From Lachnospiraceae bacterium (lineage in GTDB: Bacteria; Bacillota; Clostridia; Lachnospirales; Lachnospiraceae), in assembly GCA_017460885.1 (NCBI GenBank), contig JAFUAB010000050.1:1-64000 (forward strand): a stretch of DNA of 64,000 bases, in the 5' to 3' direction. Shown piece by piece: positions 17,410 to 24,697 of the stretch; positions within the stretch are counted from its first letter, which is position 1; every line of letters starts with the position of its first letter. The notes beneath the pieces were generated by a model, which worked only from the letters and a program-made list of their open reading frames with translations, had not been told where the DNA came from and did no database searches. A program made the position numbers and the translations under genes.

Positions 17410-18605
17410 TGAATTACCTTATAACAGGTGGAGAATTTAACAATAAGGGTGCCGAAGCAATGACTTTGACGGCCATGAAAAACATATATGCAAATGATGA
17501 GAAAGCTCATATATATATGTTTAAGGGTATTGTGGAGCCACCATTTGAACTTAATGTGCCGCTGTCGTACGTTCATGTGCCGCACTGGATGTTTCTTAAG
17601 CTCTTAGGGAAAAGCCTGAAGGGATACGGATGGGTTTGCATAAAGGATGTTATCAAGGCTTTTTTACCCGGGTATTCCAACAGACCGGATAGCATAAAAA
17701 GAACGCTGACTATTCTTAAGTCCATTGACTACTGTATTGACGTGAGCGGATATGCCTTTGGATCCAAATGGTCCGATGAGCATAACAGAAATTGGCTTGA
17801 CTGGCTCTCCATTGCGGTAAAATTCAGTAAAAGTACTTACATGATGCCACAGTCTTTTGGCCCTATGGAATTTGAAGGAGATGATATTCCGAATCGAGCC
17901 AGACAGGTATTTGGCAAGTGTAAACGAATATATGCAAGGGAAAAGTCCGGGATGGAGTGCTTGCATAAATTGGGAGTGGAATGCATTAGGACGCCGGACT
18001 CCGTTTTGCTTGAAAAAGATTTTGTAGCTCCCTTGCTCATTAAGAATTATAAGCAGTATGAGGAAACAGTGGAGCTTGGCAGGGACAGGAATGTTGCTAT
18101 AATTCCAAATGGCCGACTAATTGATGTGGGTGGGGTTGATCGTGACGGACTTATGAGATTTTATTCAGAGGTTATAGACAGATTATGCGTTCAATATGAC
18201 ATCTATCTTGTTGCCCATGCAGGCGAAGACTTGGCAATATGTCATGAAATCAAGGAGAAGTATGCACATAATGATGCTGTAAGGCTTATCGATCACGTGA
18301 TGTTTTCCTTTAACTATGAGATGTTTGTCAGGAAAATGGATTTTATCATTGCATCAAGGTACCATTCCATTATTCACGCCTATAAAGAACATACTCCCGC
18401 GATCATATTAGGGTGGTCTGACAAATATTCGGGAGTAGCTGAAGATGTATGCCAGCAGGATTATCTCGCGGATATAAGAGAAAATGACAGAGCGTTGAGT
18501 ATTGTGGAAAGAATGGGAAAAAACTATGAGAGTGAAAGAGTGGTTATCCGCGAAAGAATAAAGATAATCCAGGAACAGTCGTGCTATGATTTTTTGAAGG
18601 AATGA
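17409..18605 (+). CDS. Polysaccharide pyruvyl transferase family protein
   Basis: A 398-residue enzyme of the CsaB/polysaccharide pyruvyl transferase fold. The N-terminus ITGGEFNNKGAEAM is the diagnostic NxGDxA-like loop. Further marks are IDVSGYAFGSKW, MMPQSFGP, a PDSVLLEKD strand and a late ASRYHSIIHA carrying the conserved R-H pair. The family adds a pyruvate ketal from phosphoenolpyruvate to a sugar, giving an acidic group on cell wall or secreted polysaccharide. It overlaps the ABC gene by one base and is followed after three bases by a nitroreductase-like gene. Confidence 0.87.
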   Translation: MNYLITGGEFNNKGAEAMTLTAMKNIYANDEKAHIYMFKGIVEPPFELNVPLSYVHVPHWMFLKLLGKSLKGYGWVCIKDVIKAFLPGYSNRPDSIKRTLTILKSIDYCIDVSGYAFGSKWSDEHNRNWLDWLSIAVKFSKSTYMMPQSFGPMEFEGDDIPNRARQVFGKCKRIYAREKSGMECLHKLGVECIRTPDSVLLEKDFVAPLLIKNYKQYEETVELGRDRNVAIIPNGRLIDVGGVDRDGLMRFYSEVIDRLCVQYDIYLVAHAGEDLAICHEIKEKYAHNDAVRLIDHVMFSFNYEMFVRKMDFIIASRYHSIIHAYKEHTPAIILGWSDKYSGVAEDVCQQDYLADIRENDRALSIVERMGKNYESERVVIRERIKIIQEQSCYDFLKE

Positions 18606-18608
18606 CAA

Positions 18609-19586
18609 ATGAGCAATATTTTCGGGAAGATTAAAGGCAAAGCTAAGCGCATATATTATGACCGGTTTATTGATAGGGAAAAACACATGTTTCATGCTTA
18701 TCAGAAAAGGTTCTTTCAATACGCTTTTCATGTAGATAAATGCAACTCTAAAATGCAGTATGAAACCATCATAACCAAGTATTATCATGCGATTGAGAAA
18801 GGCCTCGCTTTTACCGATTACAGAGCCGGATTTGGTCGAGATAACATAAATACGCTTATCAGACTCATGGAGGAATATTCTCAAAAGTATGACGTGAATT
18901 CGTTCTGCTATAAGACCTCATTATGTACGCTATATACGTATGTTGAAAAAAATAGAAAATATGGGCTTGAAGATACCGAGTTGGAAAAACGAATTAATTC
19001 GTTGCCCGGAACAGCGAATCAGCAGGGCGGGGTTCTTGAGTTTGCTCCGATAAGTGATGGACAGGAATGTAATTATGAAAGTCTGGTAATGGGCAGACAT
19101 AGCATCAGACATTTTTCTGACATACCTGTAGACATGGATATCTTGAACAGAGCGCTATCTTTGGCACAGCAAACGCCCTCGGCATGTAATAGACAGGGGT
19201 GGGGAACCATAGTCATACAGGATAAAAACAAGATCAGTGATATGCTGAACTACCAAAATGGTAATGCCGGTTTTGGCGGTGAGATTGACGTTTTGCTCCT
19301 TGTTGTGGCAGAACTTCAGGCGTTTAATTGTGATAGGGAGGTGTTCCAGCCATATGTGGATGGGGGAATGTACGCCATGCGCCTGTTGGATAGCCTGTGC
19401 TATCATGGAATAGCGACATGTCCATTGTCGGCCGCATTGACTCCGGAACAGGAAGAGAATGTGAGACGCATTGCAGAAATAAATGAGTCTGAAATACCGA
19501 TCCTTTTTATAGGAATCGGCAATTATCCTGAAACCTGTCAGACCACGAAATCTGAAAGACATAATCCGCTGACCAGATACGTCTGA
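18609..19586 (+). CDS. Nitroreductase family protein
   Basis: A 325-residue protein with about 150 N-terminal residues of unassigned helical sequence followed by a nitroreductase FMN-binding domain. Recognisable elements are MGRHSIRHFSD (flavin-phosphate Arg/Ser loop), QQTPSACNRQGW and the late SAALTPEQEENV. Such domains occur in surface-polysaccharide loci next to pyruvyl transferases, but their reaction there is not known to me. Ordinary nitroreductases are about 200 residues, so the N-terminal extension is notable. It starts behind AAGGA three bases after the pyruvyl transferase and is the last gene before the leftward GT2. Confidence 0.8.
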   Translation: MSNIFGKIKGKAKRIYYDRFIDREKHMFHAYQKRFFQYAFHVDKCNSKMQYETIITKYYHAIEKGLAFTDYRAGFGRDNINTLIRLMEEYSQKYDVNSFCYKTSLCTLYTYVEKNRKYGLEDTELEKRINSLPGTANQQGGVLEFAPISDGQECNYESLVMGRHSIRHFSDIPVDMDILNRALSLAQQTPSACNRQGWGTIVIQDKNKISDMLNYQNGNAGFGGEIDVLLLVVAELQAFNCDREVFQPYVDGGMYAMRLLDSLCYHGIATCPLSAALTPEQEENVRRIAEINESEIPILFIGIGNYPETCQTTKSERHNPLTRYV

Positions 19587-20519
19587 TCATTTACCTGCTT
19601 GGTGATATCTGATCTGGTACCAAACACATAACTTCAAAAGAGTAATAACCTGGGTGAATGATTTTTTTATGACTTTTACTGATGGCCATGTTAACATGGC
19701 TTTTGATGAATATCGTATAGTGTCATTATATCGTTTGAGAGTTAAAGCCAAATCAGCCAGAAACAGATATTGTTGTGCAATCCATCCTTTTTTATTCGGA
19801 GCAAGATCTGCATGAGTCCTGATCATATATGAGATCCCCTCAAACTTGCTATCCCAATTCATAGAGATGTTTGCTCCTGGAGTCCAGTAATATTTTGTCA
19901 GGGCTTTAGGTATTCGTACTGCAGTTCCCGTGGCCAGCATCCTTATCCATAAGTCCCAATCCTGACAGGCTTTCAGACCCTCGGTAAATCCTCCGGCGTT
20001 GATAAAGCAATCCCTTCGCATCAGAGGGAATGAGGCTCCGCCAATGACATTGCCCTGAGTGAAAAGATCCTCGCGGGTTATTGTGACACTCTCCGTATAT
20101 GATGAGTCTTCCTCAAATGGATTTCCGTCATTATCAAACTGTACGAGGTTTGAATCACAGGTAACCATAGCACAGTTTTTGCTTTCGATCACGGCAACCT
20201 GTTCGGCTATTTTGTCAGGCAGCCATTCGTCATCATCATCTAAAAAGGATATATAATCTCCAATGGTATTTTTCACTCCGTAGTTTCTGGCGAAGCAAGC
20301 GCCTTTGCTGCCTTTATACGATAAGTATAGTATTTTTTTACCGTACGTATCATTGAGTAGCCGTATCGTGTCATCCGATAATTTGTCATTGTCAGGATTA
20401 TCATCGACAATTGCCAGATTAATATCGGGATATGTCTGTGCAGCCACGCTTGCAACCGCACGGCAAAGGGTTTTGGCAGGGCGATTATATGTTGTTATAA
20501 TGACCGATACTTCTCGCAT
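19587..20519 (-). CDS. GT2 family glycosyltransferase, leftward
   Basis: A family 2 GT-A transferase of about 310 residues. VIITTYNRP opens the donor-binding strand, FLDDDDEWLPDKI carries the DXD metal site, and ACQDWDLWIRM is the acceptor-side ED/W motif. I place the start at 20519 (MREVSV); an ATG at 20546 would add nine residues and falls in the centre of the left recombination site. Neither has a good ribosome binding site. It runs against every neighbour and starts beside the recombinase segment, so its transcription may depend on the orientation of that segment. It converges with the nitroreductase gene, and their stop codons abut at 19586/19587. Confidence 0.85.
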   Translation of the reverse strand: MREVSVIITTYNRPAKTLCRAVASVAAQTYPDINLAIVDDNPDNDKLSDDTIRLLNDTYGKKILYLSYKGSKGACFARNYGVKNTIGDYISFLDDDDEWLPDKIAEQVAVIESKNCAMVTCDSNLVQFDNDGNPFEEDSSYTESVTITREDLFTQGNVIGGASFPLMRRDCFINAGGFTEGLKACQDWDLWIRMLATGTAVRIPKALTKYYWTPGANISMNWDSKFEGISYMIRTHADLAPNKKGWIAQQYLFLADLALTLKRYNDTIRYSSKAMLTWPSVKVIKKSFTQVITLLKLCVWYQIRYHQAGK

Positions 20520-20522
20520 GTA

Positions 20523-20551
20523 TTGATAATGGTTAACATTTTGCATAAAAT
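20523..20551 (+). promoter_or_regulatory. Promoter-like sequence spanning the left recombination site
   Basis: TTGATA (20523-20528) and TAAAAT (20546-20551) are 17 bases apart and lie upstream of the recombinase gene. The -35 element is outside the site and the -10 element inside its right arm, so recombinase bound here would block the promoter. Autoregulation is inference. Confidence 0.45.
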
Positions 20552-20560
20552 GTTAACCAT
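20529..20560 (+). repeat. Left core-type recombination site (IR-A)
   Basis: This is a perfect inverted repeat with 14-base arms, ATGGTTAACATTTT and its complement, around the asymmetric centre GCAT (20543-20546). The form matches a tyrosine-recombinase core site. The 20-base core TTAACATTTTGCATAAAATG (20533-20552) recurs exactly, in inverted orientation, at 21209-21228. Confidence 0.8.
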
Positions 20561-20576
20561 CGCACGGAGGATTAAA

Positions 20577-21146
20577 ATGAGCACTACGGAACCCATTAGA
20601 AAAGAACATGACATTTATCTGCTTAAGGAACTTTTGATCAATCAGAACTATAGGGATTACTGCTTGTTTGTGGTTGGAATAAATATCCCATTACGTATAA
20701 GCGACTTATTGAGGCTTAAGTGGAACGACGTATATGATTATCCACACAACCTTCCAAAAACGCATTTGCGGATTTTCGAGAAAAAAACGCAAAAACAAAA
20801 CCAGATGCGAATAAATCATCAGGCAGCCATGGCATTAATGACATATAGGGAAATCATTAATCCCATGCCCAACCAGTTTGTTTTTTCTCCAAAGGATAAC
20901 CATGACGTCCCATTATCACGTGTATCTGCTTATAAGATTATAAAAAAGGCTGCCACGAAAATTGGACTGGAAAACGTGAGTTGTCACTCACTCAGAAAAA
21001 CTTTTGGATATCAGGCAATGAGCAAAGGTGCAAATATAGCTGTGATCATGGAAATCTATAATCATTCATCCTACGAGATCACCCGCAGGTACTTAGGAAT
21101 CGATCAGGACGAAAAGGACCGGGTATTTGAATTGATGGCATTATAA
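20577..21146 (+). CDS. Small tyrosine recombinase (FimB-like size, no arm-binding domain)
   Basis: A 189-residue catalytic-domain recombinase, about the length of FimB/FimE-type invertases and shorter than the roughly 300-400 residues of phage integrases. The expected catalytic residues are visible: Arg 40 in IPLRISDLL, a Lys in the EKKTQK beta-hairpin, His 137 and Arg 140 in CHSLRKTFG, His 163 in YNHSS and nucleophile Tyr 172 in TRRYLGI. The start at 20577 follows a strong ACGGAGG site. The gene is flanked by inverted core-like sites at 20529 and 21204, and its promoter-like sequence overlaps the left site. This suggests a phase-variation invertase acting on its own segment. Confidence 0.88.
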   Translation: MSTTEPIRKEHDIYLLKELLINQNYRDYCLFVVGINIPLRISDLLRLKWNDVYDYPHNLPKTHLRIFEKKTQKQNQMRINHQAAMALMTYREIINPMPNQFVFSPKDNHDVPLSRVSAYKIIKKAATKIGLENVSCHSLRKTFGYQAMSKGANIAVIMEIYNHSSYEITRRYLGIDQDEKDRVFELMAL

Positions 21147-21164
21147 TCATATTTCGTGTATAAT
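21142..21164 (+). promoter_or_regulatory. Tandem TATAAT boxes facing the rightward operon
   Basis: Two consensus -10 hexamers stand at 21142-21147 (overlapping the recombinase stop) and 21159-21164. The second is preceded by GTG. The -35 match is poor at standard spacing (TGGCAT at 21136). They lie inside the putative invertible segment, about 80-100 bases before the GT4 start. This makes them candidates for the orientation-dependent promoter. Confidence 0.4.
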
Positions 21165-21203
21165 AGTCGTGTTTTTGTTGATGCGTTTTATGTGTCCTGA
21201 ACA

Positions 21204-21230
21204 GTTACCATTTTATGCAAAATGTTAATT
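21204..21230 (-). repeat. Right core-type recombination site (IR-B)
   Basis: CATTTTATGCAAAATGTTAA (21209-21228) is the exact reverse complement of the 20-base core of IR-A. The left arm has one extra mismatch (TTACC against TTAAC), so this copy is slightly less palindromic. It ends just before the GGAG ribosome binding site of the GT4 gene at 21243. Confidence 0.78.
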
Positions 21231-21242
21231 GGAGAGTGATCT

Positions 21243-22436
21243 GTGAAAATTGTTTTCGTTACGTTTGAGTTTGTAACCGAAAAAGTAAAAGGCGGTGGCC
21301 TGGCATCATATCTTGCTAATATTTCCTCCATTCTGGCAGATGCGGGTCATTCCGTCACCATTATAACATTGTCACATGTTAATGATTCTTTTGAATGGAA
21401 AAATCGCATTCGTGTTGAAAGAGTATGTGTTCCTCCGTTGCTGATCGGTAAGGGACGAGTATGGCTTAGTCTTATAAATCAAAGCAGATATTTAAACAGG
21501 CGCTTACGGAAACTGATCAGATCGGGACAGCATTTTGACATTGTTCAATATCCCAATACAAATGCCGTAGGTCTGTTTAGAACCGGAATTCCCTCGGTCG
21601 TTCGGATCTCTAATGACTCGCTATTGTGGAGAAACAGTAATATAGAGGGCTTTGACGTTGATAAAGCATATAAATGTGAAACAGTACAGGATAAACTGGA
21701 GGATATAGCACTAAAGAAGGCAGATCGGGTTTTTGGTCCGTCTTCCCGAATTGCCGGTATAATTTCGACACGTACCGGACGTAAGATAGATATCGTTGAA
21801 TCCCCATATATCCAGTTTGACGATGATCCTGATTTCGTATCCGATTATCTTAACTTGATCAAAGATAAAAAATATTTTCTTACTTTCGGACAGTTGAGCA
21901 GGATGAAAGGAATCCAGGTTATTGGTGAATCAATTTATCGTCTTTTAGATACCCATCAGGAATATTACTATATTTTTTCCGGGCCGGACCGAAGTATAGT
22001 TTCCGACGGACAGTATATTACATGTATGGAATATATATCTGAAAATGCCAAGGAGTATGCTGACAGGATAATCTATCTTGGGAGTTTGCCGAGACAGGAT
22101 CTGTATCCGGTGATAAGGGCTGCTAAAATGGTCATCCTCACATCAAGGATTGACAATATGCCAAATACCTGTCTTGAAGCAATGTATTTGAAAAAGCCCG
22201 TCATAGGGACGAATGGAGCCGGGTTTGAACAATTGATTACAGACGGCGTAAACGGCTTTCTGATAGGTCGTGACAGTGCGGATGATCTGGTTAAGACGGC
22301 AGACCGGATTATTAATATGTCCGATGAAGAGCTGAATATTATCGGGGAAAAAGCCTTCGAAAGGATCCGGCAAATGAAGCCGAAGGATACGTTGGATAAA
22401 ACTCTTGGGATATACAGTGAAGTTCTATCGAAGTGA
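21243..22436 (+). CDS. GT4 family glycosyltransferase
   Basis: A 397-residue GT-B enzyme. The N-terminal KGGGLASYLANIS is the glycine-rich loop; TFGQLSRMKGIQVI and SRIDNMPNTCLEAMYLKKPVIGT form the donor-binding half. The usual first EX7E glutamate is replaced by Asp in DNMPNTCLE, a tolerated variant in some GT4 enzymes. The GTG start lies eight bases after GGAG, immediately downstream of the right recombination site. This gene and the co-transcribed ATP-grasp gene are therefore the first that an orientation-dependent promoter would drive to the right. Confidence 0.85.
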   Translation: MKIVFVTFEFVTEKVKGGGLASYLANISSILADAGHSVTIITLSHVNDSFEWKNRIRVERVCVPPLLIGKGRVWLSLINQSRYLNRRLRKLIRSGQHFDIVQYPNTNAVGLFRTGIPSVVRISNDSLLWRNSNIEGFDVDKAYKCETVQDKLEDIALKKADRVFGPSSRIAGIISTRTGRKIDIVESPYIQFDDDPDFVSDYLNLIKDKKYFLTFGQLSRMKGIQVIGESIYRLLDTHQEYYYIFSGPDRSIVSDGQYITCMEYISENAKEYADRIIYLGSLPRQDLYPVIRAAKMVILTSRIDNMPNTCLEAMYLKKPVIGTNGAGFEQLITDGVNGFLIGRDSADDLVKTADRIINMSDEELNIIGEKAFERIRQMKPKDTLDKTLGIYSEVLSK

Positions 22437-23386
22437 TTGGTGAAGGAATGAAAAACACTATAATAAAAATAAAACATATGGGCAAGATGATTCTTGACGA
22501 AGACTATCGATTCAGAACACTGTATGATCAGGGAAAGTATGATCATATGAGTGATGGCAGATTCATCAGGAGACAATGGAAATATGAATTGGGGAAGGAA
22601 CAGTCCTTGAATTTGGAGGATCCCCAAAGCTTTAATGAAAAGATTCAATGGTTGAAATTGAATGACCGTGATCCCGTGTATCATATATTGGCGGATAAGG
22701 TAGAAGTTAAAAAATGGGTGGCGGAGAGGCTCGGAGAAGAATACGTCATTCCTACTATCGGAATATGGGATAATGCGGATGAGGTTGATTTTGAAGCATT
22801 ACCTGAAAGATTTGTAATTAAATGTTCTCATAATTCCGGATTGGGCAATTGCGTATGTACGGATAAAACTAAACTGGATTATTCACTTGTTCGAAACGAG
22901 TTAAACCGGTATCTGGAACAGGATTATTATCTTCTGTATAGAGAATGGGTTTATAAAGATATCGTACCACGCGTGATCGCGGAGAAATATATGGGTCCGG
23001 GTGGAACAGAAAGCCTGGTTGATTATAAGGTGCACTGTTTCTCGGGAAAACCCCGATTTATTCAAGTCATTGGCGGCAGAGATTATAAGACACATAATGC
23101 CTGGCAAGTTGTTTATGACACAGATTGGAATGAGCAGACATGGACTTTTGGAACATTCCATAAAACCGATGAGGTCATATCTCAACCATCCTGCCTTGCT
23201 GAACTTCTGGAGGCAGCGGAAAGTCTTTCTGATGGATTGAGATATGTTCGTGTGGATTTTTATATAATTAACAACAGGATATTTTTTGGAGAAATGACTT
23301 TCTATCCTCATGCTGGAATGTATCGGCATAATAGGTATTTTACACCTGAAATCAACAGATTCCTGGGAGATCTTATTATTTTGTAG
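22433..23386 (+). CDS. TupA-like ATP-grasp protein
   Basis: A 317-residue protein of the TupA-like ATP-grasp family found in surface-polysaccharide clusters. Typical elements are NEKIQWLKLND, ADKVEVKKWV, FVIKCSHNSGLGNCV (the ATP-binding strand-loop), DYKVHCFSG and a late VDFYIINNRIFFGEMTFYPH bearing metal-binding acids. Members are thought to form an amide or peptide-like bond that attaches an amino acid or similar group to teichuronopeptide or polysaccharide. The start is uncertain: GTG at 22433 overlaps the previous stop, and ATG at 22448 follows GGTGAAGGA too closely. An AsnB-type amidotransferase lies nearby at 24698. Confidence 0.82.
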   Translation: MIGEGMKNTIIKIKHMGKMILDEDYRFRTLYDQGKYDHMSDGRFIRRQWKYELGKEQSLNLEDPQSFNEKIQWLKLNDRDPVYHILADKVEVKKWVAERLGEEYVIPTIGIWDNADEVDFEALPERFVIKCSHNSGLGNCVCTDKTKLDYSLVRNELNRYLEQDYYLLYREWVYKDIVPRVIAEKYMGPGGTESLVDYKVHCFSGKPRFIQVIGGRDYKTHNAWQVVYDTDWNEQTWTFGTFHKTDEVISQPSCLAELLEAAESLSDGLRYVRVDFYIINNRIFFGEMTFYPHAGMYRHNRYFTPEINRFLGDLIIL

Positions 23387-23432
23387 TAGCATATACGGTC
23401 TAATCCTCCACAATAACTCATATATTGCAAAT

Positions 23433-23458
23433 AAAAAACCCTGAAGCAAGCTGCAGGG
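23433..23458 (-). terminator. Intrinsic terminator, mainly leftward
   Basis: CCCTG...CAGGG arms (23439-23443, 23454-23458) with an inner AGC/GCT pairing are preceded by six A residues on the + strand. The classic hairpin-plus-U-tract therefore reads on the - strand. The + side has only a weak T-rich tail (TGATTCTTG). It may work as a bidirectional terminator after the ATP-grasp gene. Confidence 0.5.
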
Positions 23459-23521
23459 TGATTCTTGTATTAGGTTGTCGGACTGATGACTTTATTATTG
23501 TGACAATAGTTGCGCTGTACG

Positions 23522-23605
23522 GTAATAAAGTGTAATATGGCAGTAAAAGTGTAATAAAGTGTAGTACAACAACAAAAGTGTAATAAAGTGTAATAAAGCG
23601 TAATA
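23522..23605 (+). repeat. Iteron-like direct repeats upstream of an ATPase gene
   Basis: The 16-base unit GTAATAAAGTGTAATA occurs at 23522, 23551, 23580 and 23590; the copies at 23551 and 23590 each carry one mismatch. The first three are spaced exactly 29 bases apart and the fourth overlaps by a 10-base step. Each 29-base period ends in AAAAGT. An inverted partial copy (ACTTTATTA) begins at 23489. The array fills the leader of the ATPase at 23643, so it is most likely an operator for that protein. Confidence 0.75.
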
Positions 23606-23642
23606 CAGATAAGAGTTTTATTATTTGAAGAGGCGAAACGAA

Positions 23643-24692
23643 ATGGCATACAACAATCCATTCACCCTGGATTTCGGTGCTAAACCGAACTTATATGTTT
23701 CCAGAAATGAAGAGAGAAACAAGATATTGAACACTTTTTTGGCAGAGATGCCATCGACCCATATTTTTATCCTGATGGGGGCGAGAGGCACCGGTAAGAC
23801 AGTGCTTATGACTGAAGTGGCCCACGATATCAGGGATCATAAAGGGTGGCACCATGTGGATCTGGGCACGGACGGAGATATGCTCAATGCTCTTGCCGGT
23901 TATTTATATAAAAAGTATCAGATGCTCGATCCCAAGATTAAATTGGACGTAAGCCTGAAGGGTATAGGCATATCTGTTGAAAAAGGATCAAAATACAGTG
24001 ACATACACGCGGATCTGGATGAGATTATCAATGGATTCAAAAAAAAGGGCATAAAGATTCTGGTCACCGTAGATGAGGTTTCCAACTCCCCATCCGTCAG
24101 AGCGTTCATGTCGTATTTTCAGCATTGCATCCGTGAGGAAATGGATATATTTGTGATAGGAACCGGACTATATAAAAATGTCAGAGCTTTGCAGAATAAC
24201 AAGACCATGACATTCCTTAAAAGGGCTCCAAAGATCATGATCGGAGCATTGAATCTGATGAGAATATCCAGATATTATCAGGAAGTTTTTGATATTGACT
24301 ATGACAAGGCGTCCGTTTTGGCTCGATTAACGGATGGCTATTCTTATGCATTCCAGACGCTGGGATATATTCTGTGCGATAAGGGCAAAAAGGAGGCAGA
24401 TGAGGATGTTCTGACCGAGTATATGGTAAATCTTTCCGAGTGCTCTTATGATAAAATATGGGAGGAATTATCAGGCGAGGAAAGAAGGGTTGTAATGGCT
24501 GTAGCTGATTCTGAACCAGTGACTGCTGTCAATGAGATACGGAACAAGCTTGAGATGGATTCAAACAGCTTTTCAACATATAAAGACACATTGATCAAGA
24601 GCGGCATACTTTCAGACAGGAGTTCCCGGGGATATGTTTCCTTTAGCCTGCCCTTTTTCAGGGAGTTTGTAATTCAACAATACACGGAGTAG
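23643..24692 (+). CDS. AAA-type ATPase (STAND-like ATP-binding protein)
   Basis: A 349-residue protein. GARGTGKT (residues 46-53) is Walker A and ILVTVDEV (139-146) is Walker B; SRNEERNKIL just upstream is typical of orc1/AAA_16-type ATPases. The C-terminal 100 residues look like a winged helix (YDKIWEELSGEERRVV, then NKLEMDSNSFSTYKDTLIKSGIL), so DNA binding is likely. I know of no experimentally established function. The start at 23643 is behind GAAGAGG. Upstream lie iteron-like repeats, which the winged helix might bind for self-regulation. The gene is unlike its glycan neighbours and may be a passenger element. Confidence 0.8.
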   Translation: MAYNNPFTLDFGAKPNLYVSRNEERNKILNTFLAEMPSTHIFILMGARGTGKTVLMTEVAHDIRDHKGWHHVDLGTDGDMLNALAGYLYKKYQMLDPKIKLDVSLKGIGISVEKGSKYSDIHADLDEIINGFKKKGIKILVTVDEVSNSPSVRAFMSYFQHCIREEMDIFVIGTGLYKNVRALQNNKTMTFLKRAPKIMIGALNLMRISRYYQEVFDIDYDKASVLARLTDGYSYAFQTLGYILCDKGKKEADEDVLTEYMVNLSECSYDKIWEELSGEERRVVMAVADSEPVTAVNEIRNKLEMDSNSFSTYKDTLIKSGILSDRSSRGYVSFSLPFFREFVIQQYTE

Positions 24693-24697
24693 AGCTT

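Larger units (their letters stand above)
20543..21218. mobile_element. Putative invertible DNA segment carrying its own recombinase
   Basis: About 0.67 kb lie between inverted core sites whose asymmetric centres read GCAT on the left and ATGC on the right, which predicts inversion rather than excision. The segment contains one tyrosine recombinase gene and, at its right end, two TATAAT boxes. It sits between a leftward GT2 gene and a rightward GT4 operon. Flipping it would reverse which flank the promoter faces. Activity is inferred from architecture only. Confidence 0.65.

Noticed and set aside
21138-21150. GCATTATAATCAT as a third copy of the 41.8-kb repeat
   Set aside because: Thirteen bases match, but eight of them are the recombinase's last codons and stop; the flanks do not match, so chance is likely.
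20529-21230. The recombinase segment as an integrated mobile cassette with attL and attR
   Set aside because: att sites of an integrated element would be direct repeats; here the asymmetric centres are inverted, which favours inversion. Not fully excluded.
23433-23458. Terminator for the + strand ATP-grasp gene
   Set aside because: The run of six A lies before the hairpin on the + strand, so the U tract forms only in the leftward transcript; listed as mainly leftward.
23522-23605. CRISPR-like repeat array
   Set aside because: The units are 16 bases with 13-base interruptions, one pair overlaps, and no cas genes are present. It reads as an operator or iteron array.
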